A stretch of DNA of 38,716 bases from Thiotrichaceae bacterium (GTDB taxonomy: Bacteria; Pseudomonadota; Gammaproteobacteria; Thiotrichales; Thiotrichaceae): the NCBI GenBank assembly GCA_023144895.1, contig JAGLEV010000019.1, forward strand, positions 1 to 38,716, given 5' to 3'. The position numbers and the translations under genes are program-made. The notes beneath the pieces are model-generated. The model saw only the letters and a list, made by a program, of their open reading frames with translations. It made no database searches and was not told the DNA's origin. Below, in pieces: positions 1-9,904 of the stretch. Each line of letters starts with the position of its first letter. The first letter of the stretch is position 1.

Positions 1-199
1 TAGTAGGCATTGCTCCTTCTGATGAATAATATTCTGTTACAGCAGATTTAGCGCCAGCCATCAGGCTTAAACCTTCAGAGACATGAGCACGTTTTGTATA
101 GTCCTGATAAGCAGGAAGTGCGATAGCAGCAAGAATTCCGATGATTGCGACTACGATCATTAATTCGATAAGTGTAAAACCTGATTGTTGCTTTTTCAT
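1..199 (-). CDS. pilA: Type IV major pilin / prepilin (PilA-like), 3' part outside window
   Basis: The first 66 codons read [20 protein letters not shown] and onward, which is the classic type IV prepilin start. It has a short basic leader, a Gly before the Phe at the peptidase site, Glu five residues into the mature chain, and a long hydrophobic helix. PilD-type peptidase would cut after Gly7 and N-methylate Phe8, and the mature subunit would assemble into pili at the inner membrane. The ATG has GGAG about eight bases upstream. The rest of the gene lies beyond the left edge, so the class (major pilin against minor pilin) rests on the helix and on the sigma-54 promoter upstream, which is typical of major pilins. 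A minor pilin or type II pseudopilin is the alternative. Confidence 0.9.
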   Translation of the reverse strand, partial: MKKQQSGFTLIELMIVVAIIGILAAIALPAYQDYTKRAHVSEGLSLMAGAKSAVTEYYSSEGAMPT

Positions 200-278
200 A
201 GGGTATCTCCAATTATTATTATTTTTTCTTAAGAAAGGCACTGGCTTTTCTTATTAATGTATTTGTTGTAAACCACTA

Positions 279-294
279 TGCAGAAGTCATGCCA
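279..294 (-). promoter_or_regulatory. Sigma-54 (RpoN) promoter of the pilin gene
   Basis: On the minus strand the site reads TGGCATGACTTCTGCA. GG and GC are exactly 12 bases apart, as at -24/-12 of RpoN promoters (consensus TGGCACN5TTGC). Transcription would begin near 267, giving a leader of roughly 65-70 bases. Major pilin genes of many gammaproteobacteria are RpoN- and PilR-dependent, so the placement fits. Confidence 0.75.
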
Positions 295-404
295 AATAAT
301 ATTAATCATTTTTAGTTATCTTGTAATTGTATGATATATAATATAATAGCATTATAATTTTACTTTTATTTTTACTCGTGAGTAAGTAATATTATGTTAT
401 TTTC

Positions 405-440
405 TTGTCACTTTATGACAATGACACATTGAGATTGTCA
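405..440. promoter_or_regulatory. Cluster of TTGTCA/TGACAA half-sites, candidate PilR activator region
   Basis: Four copies of the half-site lie within 36 bases: TTGTCA at 405-410 and 435-440, TGACAA at 416-421, and TGACA at 422-426. The first pair forms the inverted repeat TTGTCActttaTGACAA. They sit about 140-170 bases upstream of the predicted pilin transcription start. PilR sites described in Pseudomonas contain a TGTC core, so an enhancer role is plausible. They could instead serve purM, which is transcribed the other way. Confidence 0.4.
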
Positions 441-602
441 CTATCTAACTAGACTATTGATCGCAGGAGAGCAATAACATAATAATCAGCCTCAAAATGT
501 TAACCATGCCTAAAGCATGGTAGACTCGCTCTTCAAGAAAATACCAACTAACCCTATAGTAGGGTGCTAAATTATTAAAAATAGTGTGAGGCAGATTCAG
601 AA

Positions 603-1658
603 ATGACAGATCAACAAAAGACAGGGCTAACATATCGTGATGCAGGTGTTGATATTGATGCAGGTAATGCACTAATTGGGCGAATAGCACCTCATACTAA
701 ACGCACAAAGCGACCTGAAGTTATGGGGGGCATTGGTGGTTTTGGAGCATTAATGTCGATTCCAGCACGTTATCAAGATCCTGTATTAGTTTCTGGTACG
801 GATGGTGTTGGTACTAAGTTAATGCTTGCTATCGAGGCAGGTCTTTATGACACCATTGGTATTGACCTTGTTGCCATGTGTGTTAATGATATTATCGTTG
901 TGGGAGCAGAGCCACTGTTCTTTCTTGATTATTATGCCATGGGCAAGCTTGATTTAGAGGTTGCCGAAGCCGTTATTAAAGGTATCGCCGATGGTTGTGA
1001 GCAAGCAGGAGCCTCCTTAATTGGCGGAGAAACAGCTGAAATGCCAGACTTGTATGCAGAAGGACATTTTGATTTGGCAGGCTTTACTGTTGGTGTGGTT
1101 GAAAAAGAGCAAGTGTTAGATCAGTCACAAGTACATCGTGATGATGTTTTGATCGGCTTAGCCTCAAATGGTGTACATTCTAATGGGTTCTCATTAGTGC
1201 GTAAAATATTAGATCGTTCTGAAGATACTTTAGACAGTCCCTTATCAGACAATAATGATACAACGATTGGTCAAGCACTTTTAAAGCCAACTTATATTTA
1301 TGTAAAGCCAGTATTAAATGCTATTAAGCAGTTTGATATTCATGCCATTGCACATATTACGGGTGGGGGTCTTGTTGATAACTTACCTAGAGTCATGCCA
1401 AATGAAACCAAGGCCATCATTAATCTTGGTAGCTGGAAGCGTCCACCCATTTTTGATTGGTTACAAGAGCAGGGTGAAGTGAGTGATAAGGAAATGCTAC
1501 GCACTTTTAACTGCGGTATTGGCATGGTATTGATTGTTCCTCGTGATGAGGCAGAAGCCGTTATTAATGATATGCGCTTAAAAGAAATTGCTGCATGGGA
1601 AATTGGCGAAATGGCTTCTAGTGAAGCAGAACCTTATGTTGAGTTTGTGAATAGCTAA
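603..1658 (+). CDS. purM: Phosphoribosylformylglycinamidine cyclo-ligase (AIR synthetase)
   Basis: This enzyme closes the imidazole ring: FGAM plus ATP gives AIR, the fifth step of purine synthesis in the cytosol. The 351-residue length matches the family (E. coli about 345). The start [13 protein letters not shown], the DGVGTK motif near residue 60, the [11 protein letters not shown] stretch near 140 and the [13 protein letters not shown] motif in the second half are all diagnostic of PurM. It lies 77 bases before purN, the usual partner. The Shine-Dalgarno is modest (GAGG about 11 bases before ATG). No oddities are seen. Confidence 0.97.
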   Translation: MTDQQKTGLTYRDAGVDIDAGNALIGRIAPHTKRTKRPEVMGGIGGFGALMSIPARYQDPVLVSGTDGVGTKLMLAIEAGLYDTIGIDLVAMCVNDIIVVGAEPLFFLDYYAMGKLDLEVAEAVIKGIADGCEQAGASLIGGETAEMPDLYAEGHFDLAGFTVGVVEKEQVLDQSQVHRDDVLIGLASNGVHSNGFSLVRKILDRSEDTLDSPLSDNNDTTIGQALLKPTYIYVKPVLNAIKQFDIHAIAHITGGGLVDNLPRVMPNETKAIINLGSWKRPPIFDWLQEQGEVSDKEMLRTFNCGIGMVLIVPRDEAEAVINDMRLKEIAAWEIGEMASSEAEPYVEFVNS

Positions 1659-1675
1659 GGCTTTAATATTGACTT

Positions 1676-1721
1676 CTCTCATAATCTATAGGGAGAGGTT
1701 AGTACCAATTGTTAGACAATT
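1676..1721 (+). other. Two inverted repeats in the purM-purN gap
   Basis: CTCTC at 1676-1680 can pair with GAGAG in the run near 1691-1697. A second perfect hairpin, AATTGT-tag-ACAATT, lies at 1707-1721. Neither is followed by a T run, so they look more like RNA-stability or attenuation elements than an intrinsic terminator. Function is unknown. Confidence 0.3.
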
Positions 1722-1735
1722 AAGAGTAAAACCTT

Positions 1736-2437
1736 ATGAGTGATCCACACTTACTAGGCTCACAGAGCTCCTTTTCCATTGTTGTACTTATTTCTGGAAG
1801 TGGCTCTAATCTGCAGGCGTTAATTGATGCCGTTGAATTACAACAACTCAATGTAACTATTTGTGCTGTTATCAGTAATGTCGCCGATGCTTATGGTCTG
1901 CAACGGGCGGTCAAACATCATATTCCTACCCATGTTTTGGCTCATGGTGATTTTACATCAAGGTCTGATTTTGATCAGGCAATGCAAGGGTTAATTGACC
2001 AATATAGTCCTGATCTTATTGTGCTTGCAGGGTTTATGCGCTTACTCACTCCTGAATTTGTTAAAGCCTATGATCAACGAATGATTAATATTCATCCTTC
2101 ATTGTTGCCTAAGTACCGTGGCTTAAATACTCATCAACGCACACTAGAATCAGATGATACGGTTCATGGTGCAAGTGTTCATTATGTCACTCCTGAGCTA
2201 GATAGTGGTGCGGTTATTCTTCAAGCTGAAGTGATGATTAAGAGCAATGATACTGAAGCCACACTAGCAAAACGTGTATTATCTGTAGAGCATATAATTT
2301 ATCCCATGGTAATACAGTGGTTTGTCGATCAGCGTTTATCGATGAGAAAGAATCAATTATATTTTGATCAGAAAATTTTGCCTCGTCCTATTCTTTATAA
2401 AGCAGAAACTTTGCACTTTCCTGAAGCAATTAGCTAA
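1736..2437 (+). CDS. purN: Phosphoribosylglycinamide formyltransferase
   Basis: Transfers a formyl group from 10-formyl-THF to GAR, the third step of purine synthesis. The SGSGSNLQALI loop near residue 20 binds the phosphoribosyl group. The segment NIHPSLLPKYRGLNTHQRTL carries the catalytic Asn and His, and the downstream HYVTPELDSG the catalytic Asp. At 233 residues it is about 20 longer than E. coli PurN: roughly 13 extra residues precede the Rossmann strand and the C-terminus is slightly extended. The TAA stop shares its last A with the ATG of the following gshB, so the two are probably translationally coupled. Confidence 0.96.
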   Translation: MSDPHLLGSQSSFSIVVLISGSGSNLQALIDAVELQQLNVTICAVISNVADAYGLQRAVKHHIPTHVLAHGDFTSRSDFDQAMQGLIDQYSPDLIVLAGFMRLLTPEFVKAYDQRMINIHPSLLPKYRGLNTHQRTLESDDTVHGASVHYVTPELDSGAVILQAEVMIKSNDTEATLAKRVLSVEHIIYPMVIQWFVDQRLSMRKNQLYFDQKILPRPILYKAETLHFPEAIS

Positions 2438-3396
2438 TGACTGATAAAATAATACGTTTAGGGGTTTTGATGGATCCTATCGATTCAATTAATATCAAAA
2501 AAGATAGTAGTTTTGCAATGCTACTTGAAGCACAAAAGCGAGGCTGGGATATTAGTTATCTGGAGCAAGGCGATGTTTACTTAGAAGATGGTATTGTTCA
2601 TGCTCAGCTTCAGGCGTTGAGTGTCGAAGATAATACAGAGTCTTGGTTTGAGTTAGGTAAGCCAAAGGATCGTTGTCTTGATGAATTAGATGTCTTATTG
2701 ATGCGTAAAGATCCACCTTTTGATATAGAGTATATTTATTCTACTTACCTATTGGAAATGGCAGAAAAACAGGGTTTATTAGTTATTAATCGAAGTGAGA
2801 GTATTCGTTCTTGTAATGAAAAGCTCTTTGCTACATGGTTCCCGCAATATTGCCCAGAAACATTAGTCTCACGCAATCAAGAGCGTATTAAACAATTTCA
2901 TGATACACATGATAAAATAGTGGTAAAACCATTGGATGGTATGGGTGGAGCAATGATTTTTCAGCTTCATCAGGGGGATAATAATCGTAATGTGATTCTT
3001 GAAGCAATCACTGACCATGGTAAGCGAACCATTATGGCACAACGATTTTTACCTGAATATAAGCAAGGTGATAAGCGAATTCTTATTATTGATGGTAAAG
3101 CTTTTCCTTATGCACTTGCCCGCTTACCTGTAGAGGGTGAGGGGCGAGCAAATCTTGCCGCAGGTGGTAGCTATAAAGGTGTGGCTCTGACAGAAAGAGA
3201 ACATGAAATTTGTCATTCTATTGGACCTATTTTAAAAGAAAAAGGTCTGATGTTTGTTGGTTTGGATGTCATTGGTGACTATATTACTGAGATTAATGTG
3301 ACTAGTCCGACATGTATTCGTGAATTGGATACGATTTATGATGCTAATATTTCGGCTTTATTGATGGATGCTATTGTTGAGCATCTTGCAAAATAG
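2437..3396 (+). CDS. gshB: Glutathione synthetase
   Basis: ATP-grasp ligase joining gamma-glutamylcysteine and glycine to make glutathione. The N-terminal LGVLMDPIDSINIKKDSSFA block, the ATP-binding VVKPLDGMGGAMIF segment near residue 165 and the C-terminal EINVTSPTCIREL motif are specific for bacterial GshB. Its 319 residues match the E. coli enzyme (316). The start ATG overlaps the purN stop by one base and no separate promoter is apparent, so it should be co-expressed with purM-purN. That is an unusual genomic partner. No gshA is visible in the window. Confidence 0.96.
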   Translation: MTDKIIRLGVLMDPIDSINIKKDSSFAMLLEAQKRGWDISYLEQGDVYLEDGIVHAQLQALSVEDNTESWFELGKPKDRCLDELDVLLMRKDPPFDIEYIYSTYLLEMAEKQGLLVINRSESIRSCNEKLFATWFPQYCPETLVSRNQERIKQFHDTHDKIVVKPLDGMGGAMIFQLHQGDNNRNVILEAITDHGKRTIMAQRFLPEYKQGDKRILIIDGKAFPYALARLPVEGEGRANLAAGGSYKGVALTEREHEICHSIGPILKEKGLMFVGLDVIGDYITEINVTSPTCIRELDTIYDANISALLMDAIVEHLAK

Positions 3397-3590
3397 CTCA
3401 GTCTTACTGGTGATGAAAATAGGTGAAATAGACTGACGTCACATCAAAAATATGTATAAATCATTATGAGTCTCTTGAAATTTAGTGACTTTATTATGTA
3501 CTCGTCGCTTACCTATGGAAACGACGTTAGGTGAATATTGACAATCTTCCTGATGATTCAATATAAAGTAACCATTATTTTTCTACCTAT

Positions 3591-4718
3591 CTAATCCTCA
3601 ACAACTTCCACCACTCCATAATCCATCAACTGTGCAAACAAATCCTTAAAGTGGCTATCACAGAGTTTCTCTTCTAAAATATCAGCAGGAAATTCATAAT
3701 GCTGACAAAGATATTCAATCGCCGCCTTACTCTCAAGTGGCGCATGATTAGCCTCACCATTAATAAAAATCAGTAATCCATCCTCTTGTTCCAGCCAAGC
3801 TAAGCGATGAGCAGGATTGCGAGTAAAGGCAATATCATCATCAACATGATCAGTATGACTATAAAGCGTTTGTTGATCATTCTTAGCCTCAGTAAGATAC
3901 TTACCTAGCCAAGTTATAAACTGCTGGTCATCATCAAGCGCAGTACGCATTAGTGTTTTAATGCCTTCAATATCACTGCTATTGATTTCACCAGAGTGTG
4001 TAACCGTAGGGCGTTTTTGATCATTATAGCGTTGTGTTAGTCGCTTCTTTTCTGCCGAGTGATCCAGCCATGAGTTAAGCAGCTCATATTGGCTAGGGGC
4101 ACGAAAACCGATAGAAAAAGTCATACAACCATCACCTTGTGCCACACCATAGTGTGCGAGATTAGGTGGTAAATACAAAAAATCACCCGCCTCTAAAGTC
4201 CACTCCTTCTGCACATTAAAATTATCTAAAATACTTAATTCACAATCACTTAAACAACACTGACTATCAGCATCAGGGTCTAACTGCCAGTGACGTTGCC
4301 CCTGACCTTGAATAAGAAAAACATCATACTCATCTGTATGGGGTCCAACACTACCACCTTCAGGTGCATAGCTAACCATTAAATCATCAATACGCCAATC
4401 AGGAATAAAACGAAAAGGTTTTATAATCTCACCAAGCTGTGGATAATAACGTTCAATATCATTAACCAATAGCGTCCAATGAGTTTCAGGAGTCTCAAGG
4501 AAGTCTTGCTCTGTCAAAGGAGCATTCAGAACTTGCCAGTGCTTATCCTTACCAATCACTATTCGTCCCGCGACATCCGTATCACAACACAAGCCTGCTA
4601 ATTCTTCAGGGCTAAACGGTGGTGTGATGTTGGAAAAAGCTTGACGAATAAGTAGAGGCTTCTGCTGCCAATACTCATCCAAAAACTGTTGTTCAGAAAT
4701 AGCACCAAAGATAGACAT
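3591..4718 (-). CDS. roxA: 50S ribosomal protein uL16 arginine 3-hydroxylase (JmjC-type, RoxA/YcfD)
   Basis: A Fe(II)/2-oxoglutarate-dependent oxygenase of the cupin/JmjC class that in E. coli hydroxylates an arginine of ribosomal protein uL16. The metal triad is visible: His127 and Asp129 in GPHTDEYD, and His189 in PPNLAHYG, within two positions of E. coli YcfD. The 375-residue length also matches (373), with a winged-helix-like C-terminal region rich in acidic residues. Its ATG directly follows the TAG stop of purB with no gap, which indicates coupled translation. The purB-roxA pairing is common in gammaproteobacteria. Confidence 0.93.
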   Translation of the reverse strand: MSIFGAISEQQFLDEYWQQKPLLIRQAFSNITPPFSPEELAGLCCDTDVAGRIVIGKDKHWQVLNAPLTEQDFLETPETHWTLLVNDIERYYPQLGEIIKPFRFIPDWRIDDLMVSYAPEGGSVGPHTDEYDVFLIQGQGQRHWQLDPDADSQCCLSDCELSILDNFNVQKEWTLEAGDFLYLPPNLAHYGVAQGDGCMTFSIGFRAPSQYELLNSWLDHSAEKKRLTQRYNDQKRPTVTHSGEINSSDIEGIKTLMRTALDDDQQFITWLGKYLTEAKNDQQTLYSHTDHVDDDIAFTRNPAHRLAWLEQEDGLLIFINGEANHAPLESKAAIEYLCQHYEFPADILEEKLCDSHFKDLFAQLMDYGVVEVVED

Positions 4719-6527
<1,809 letters not shown>

Positions 6528-6830
6528 ATGTCTGATACAGAAGAAGAAGCAGGTAAGAGATTTTATGATAGAGCTGATAAGCATATTGATCTAGCGAATA
6601 CTCAAATGAATGATAAAGCAAGTGAGGGAGATGTCAGTGCTTCTTTTCTTTATGCGGCGAGCCGATTCAATGCATGGATAAGTGCAGCAAGCTTTAAAAA
6701 TGCAGAAGAGTTAACTAAAGAAAAGTCAGAGATCGTTGAGTACTTTACAAAGGAATATCGCACAATGCTGGAGGATAATATCGATTCTTATATTGAGCAC
6801 TTTGATGAAGATATTGGGACAGAGAAGTAA
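6528..6830 (+). CDS. DUF3144 family small acidic protein
   Basis: A 100-residue acidic cytosolic protein. The block FYDRADKHIDLAN near residues 12-24, followed by SASFLYAASRFNAW, is what I recognise as the DUF3144 family. It looks mostly helical with no signal peptide or membrane segment. Function is unknown in the family. It has a good Shine-Dalgarno (AAGGAA about seven bases from ATG). It stands alone, between a divergent purB and a convergent DUF2333 gene, and ends just before a strong hairpin. Confidence 0.8.
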   Translation: MSDTEEEAGKRFYDRADKHIDLANTQMNDKASEGDVSASFLYAASRFNAWISAASFKNAEELTKEKSEIVEYFTKEYRTMLEDNIDSYIEHFDEDIGTEK

Positions 6831-6850
6831 CAATAAACTTTCAAGCTCTT

Positions 6851-6885
6851 AGTATTTCCACCACAATCATTGTGGTGGAAATACT
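6851..6885. terminator. Bidirectional hairpin terminator between DUF3144 and DUF2333 genes
   Basis: A perfect inverted repeat with a 17-base arm (AGTATTTCCACCACAAT) and a one-base centre lies between the two convergent stops, 20 bases after one and 6 bases before the other. The T-rich stretches on each side are short (for example CGTTTCTT on the plus strand). Its size and position make a shared terminator the best reading. Confidence 0.75.
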
Positions 6886-6891
6886 CGTTTC

Positions 6892-7944
6892 TTAGCCGTT
6901 TTTAAGTAAATCTCTTAAATCAATCAAAGCAGCATTGGCACGAGAAATATACGATGCCATCACTAATGAATGATTCGTTACAAAGCCAAAGCCACTTCCA
7001 TTGAGAATCACAGGGCTCCAAACAGAAGCTTGAGCCATTTCTAACTCACGGATAATCTGTTGTATGCTGGCTAATGCATTCTTCTGTTTTAACACACTTC
7101 TAAAGTCATATTCAATGGCTTTAAGAATATGTAAAATCGCCCAAGTCTGCCCCCGTGCTTCATAAAAAACATTATCAATTTTCATCCAATCGGTTTTAAC
7201 AACAATCTCAGATGTTGATGTTGAGCTAGATGTTGCCGCATTATCACCTGCTAAATCTGTATTCACTCGTTTTTGAACGACGCTAGCACTCAAGTTTTGT
7301 GAAAGTGAGCCTAGGCGTTTTTGTATCTGATTTAAGAGAGAACGCAAATTATCAGCACGAGCAAAAAACTGCGCCTTACCCTTAGTGAGCTGTTGAAGAT
7401 AAGCATCAACCTTTTTACGACCTTTGTTATATTCACCCTCAGCAGAAGGTATCATCCATGATTTACTATCAATATTAAAAAAAGTTTGTGCTGAAACTAA
7501 ATACTTATTTTCAACAGATTGTGATTGAGAGCGGCTCAGATCATCACGTAGAGACAGCGACAAATCACGAATATGTGTTAACACACCAAATTCCCAGCTA
7601 GGAATATCATCCATTATAACACCAGGTGGCAACTTGTCGTTCTCAAGATATCCACCAGATTTATCAAGTAGTGTCGACATCATGTGTGACAGCGTTGCAG
7701 CAGTAACAGCACCATTGACTAAATTTTCACTTTCTTTGATACCCGTCATTTCACGAGCATTTTTGATGACATCAAAAGGCTCTGGCTCACTACTCCATAT
7801 AAACATAAGGACAAACATAGCAATAACAGCCGTTATTGATAATAAACCCAGTGTCCATTTTAGACCTTTTTCCTTCCAGACCTTGGGGTTGTAGTAGCCT
7901 ATAACCTCTTTGGATTTTTTTGCGGTATCGATGATAACTGTCAT
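6892..7944 (-). CDS. DUF2333 family inner-membrane protein
   Basis: I recognise the DUF2333 family by its single N-terminal membrane segment (LKWTLGLLSITAVIAMFVLM) followed by a long soluble, mostly helical domain that would lie in the periplasm. Function is unknown. I start it at the ATG at 7944 (MTVIIDTAKKSKEVIGYYNP, 350 residues) because an upstream ATG at 8061 would add a 39-residue tail unlike the family, and because AGGA lies about ten bases before 7944. The C-terminal half contains conserved-looking blocks such as ARGQTWAILHILKAIEYDF and a helical end that includes VMASYISRANAALIDLRDL. It is transcribed alone, divergently from the hydrolase gene. Confidence 0.8.
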   Translation of the reverse strand: MTVIIDTAKKSKEVIGYYNPKVWKEKGLKWTLGLLSITAVIAMFVLMFIWSSEPEPFDVIKNAREMTGIKESENLVNGAVTAATLSHMMSTLLDKSGGYLENDKLPPGVIMDDIPSWEFGVLTHIRDLSLSLRDDLSRSQSQSVENKYLVSAQTFFNIDSKSWMIPSAEGEYNKGRKKVDAYLQQLTKGKAQFFARADNLRSLLNQIQKRLGSLSQNLSASVVQKRVNTDLAGDNAATSSSTSTSEIVVKTDWMKIDNVFYEARGQTWAILHILKAIEYDFRSVLKQKNALASIQQIIRELEMAQASVWSPVILNGSGFGFVTNHSLVMASYISRANAALIDLRDLLKNG

Positions 7945-8150
7945 GTCATTGTATTCCTGTTGCTTTATTTTTAGTCTTGAAATGTCACAAGAGACTATAG
8001 CAACAAACTTGCAGGATACATACTGTATTGTTTGATTTCTAGGCTTATGCAAGTGATACAATGTCTGTCGCTGTTTTGTCAGAAAGGTGTATGTTTGGAT
8101 ACAGATGGGCTAAATTCAATAAAATATCTTTCAGTTATTAGAGTTTTTTA

Positions 8151-9776
8151 ATGCGTAGACTATTCCTTGTTTGTCTTTATATACTTTCATTAATCATTAT
8201 TATATTCATTAGTTATCTGTATTCTTTGAAGGTAAAAGAGTCAACTTTAGCCAATGGTGCACATTTTGAGCCTGTGGATTGCTGGTTTAACAATAAGATG
8301 TTTCCTGATGGCTTTAAGCTGTCCCAATGGACGTTGGGGCTTAAGGTAAAACGTATTGAATGTGGTTATTTAAGTACCCGTAAAGAACAAGAAAAATCCT
8401 ATTTTCGCTTACCTATTGTTATTATTCGGGACTCATTTTGGCGTAATAGTCAGCATCCTATACTCAATATTGAGGGTGGACCTGGTAGCTCATCAGGGCT
8501 TAATCAAGCAATGATGGAATATTGGTTATCACATATTGCAAAAAATAATTGGCATCATGATATGGTTTTATTTGATGCAAGAGGCACAGGTTTAAGTCAG
8601 CCAGCCTTGCATTGTGATCATTTAATTCAAGGTACTCTTGATATCTTTGCAAAAAACCTACTCCCTGAAGAAGAAGTTAAAACAGGTTACCAATTATTAG
8701 AAAATTGTTACCAACAGCTAGCTGATCACCCACAAAAAGGCAAAGCATTACAACATCTAGGTACGGTTAGAAGTGCGACTGATTTAGCAGATTTAGCCAA
8801 TTTATTAAAGGTCAAGTCATGGCATTTATACGGTACATCCTATGGTACACGCTTGGCTTTAGAGGTGGTGCGTTCCTATCCTGATAACGTTGCCTCACTT
8901 ATTTTAGACTCAGTGTATCCACAAGAAGTTGATGGTGAAGAAACTTTACCCGACCTTTATCTTGATTCTGTCAATAAAATACTCAGTGCGTGTCAGAGTG
9001 ATTCAAGCTGTGATGTATTATATCCTGATTTAAAAGTGAAACTTCTGACCTTATTCCAACGTTTACACAATAAGCCCATAACCTTAGTATTAAAGTATGA
9101 TCATCAATCCGTTCCGTTCGTGGTGACTCCTTCCCGTTTTTTTTCTCTGCTTTATTATACTGGTTATGATATTTTTGATGCTATTGTGGTTCCTAGGATG
9201 ATTGATTCATTCTATGAGGGAGAGGCTGCTGATTTAACTTTATTAGCACAAAACTATTTAGATTCAGCATTGGATAAAAGCTTTAGTAACCCCGTTTATA
9301 GCGAAGTAGAGTGTAATGAAAATGAGGTGAATGATCCACAGGCTCATATGAAAAGCGTGAAGAAAAGCTATAAGCAATATCCCATACTAAAACGTTGGCA
9401 ACTCTCCGCTTTAAAAAATGATTTTTGTGAGATTTGGGGCTCAGAGGAAAGTAAAGATGATTTTCACCAGCCTGTGATGACCGATAAGCCCGTGTTAATT
9501 TTTGCAGGAGCGCTGGATAGTGCAACACCCGTTGAATGGGGAAGGGCGTTAGCACAACGTTTACCCAATAGAGAATACCATGAGTTTAAGGCATCAGGAC
9601 ATGCTGTTTTATATAATGTTAACTGTGCTAAAGATATTGTACGGCGTTTTCTTAATCCTAAGAAGCATTATCCAAAGGGCTGTCAGTCAGAGAGTGCCTT
9701 TAAAAATGGGCAAGAAGTGTTGTGGTTGTCTGATGATACCGTCGATACTTTGTTAAAACATTACCAAAATAATTAA
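8151..9776 (+). CDS. Membrane-anchored alpha/beta hydrolase, S33/TAP-type peptidase
   Basis: 541 residues. An uncleaved N-terminal hydrophobic segment (about residues 4-24) suggests the catalytic domain faces the periplasm. The oxyanion loop GGPG is at 109-112, followed by the FDARGTGLSQP block of proline iminopeptidase/tripeptidyl aminopeptidase (S33) enzymes. The nucleophile is Ser230 in GTSYGTR, the acid Asp456 in GALDSATP and the base His484 in SGHAV. The last third matches the TAP-like C-terminal domain. The likely role is removal of N-terminal residues from peptides; the substrate is unknown and an esterase activity cannot be excluded. It starts 206 bases from the divergent DUF2333 gene. 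The Shine-Dalgarno is weak. Confidence 0.85.
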   Translation: MRRLFLVCLYILSLIIIIFISYLYSLKVKESTLANGAHFEPVDCWFNNKMFPDGFKLSQWTLGLKVKRIECGYLSTRKEQEKSYFRLPIVIIRDSFWRNSQHPILNIEGGPGSSSGLNQAMMEYWLSHIAKNNWHHDMVLFDARGTGLSQPALHCDHLIQGTLDIFAKNLLPEEEVKTGYQLLENCYQQLADHPQKGKALQHLGTVRSATDLADLANLLKVKSWHLYGTSYGTRLALEVVRSYPDNVASLILDSVYPQEVDGEETLPDLYLDSVNKILSACQSDSSCDVLYPDLKVKLLTLFQRLHNKPITLVLKYDHQSVPFVVTPSRFFSLLYYTGYDIFDAIVVPRMIDSFYEGEAADLTLLAQNYLDSALDKSFSNPVYSEVECNENEVNDPQAHMKSVKKSYKQYPILKRWQLSALKNDFCEIWGSEESKDDFHQPVMTDKPVLIFAGALDSATPVEWGRALAQRLPNREYHEFKASGHAVLYNVNCAKDIVRRFLNPKKHYPKGCQSESAFKNGQEVLWLSDDTVDTLLKHYQNN

Positions 9777-9904
9777 TACTTGAATCTAATCCATGCTTTT
9801 ACCCGTTGACTCTCATTTTATAAGGAACAAAGGTGCTATCATGGGATAAGCATAAATTAAGTGCTGCAATGCGGTTATTTTTCTTTATCAGGTTATAAAA
9901 ATCT

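Larger units (their letters stand above)
200..602. other. Intergenic region between pilin and purM
   Basis: A divergent 403-base gap. It holds the pilin sigma-54 promoter, the TGTCA cluster, an inverted repeat TTACTC-GT-GAGTAA at 372-385, and two small perfect hairpins before purM: ACCATGC/GCATGGT at 503-521 and ACCCTA/TAGGGT at 551-565. I see no convincing gene and no clear sigma-70 promoter for purM. Confidence 0.6.

Noticed and set aside
1340-1525. Minus-strand open frame within purM, and many similar frames opposite genes
   Set aside because: Reverse-frame shadows of well-conserved genes with no ribosome sites and no family resemblance.
3434-3526. Terminator for gshB/roxA from TGACGTCA and CGTCG/CGACG dyads
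   Set aside because: Stems of only about five pairs with long loops and no T run; the convergent gap has no convincing terminator.
7945-8061. Longer N-terminus for the DUF2333 protein starting at 8061
   Set aside because: The added 39 residues do not look like the family start, and the downstream ATG at 7944 has an AGGA and gives the usual length.
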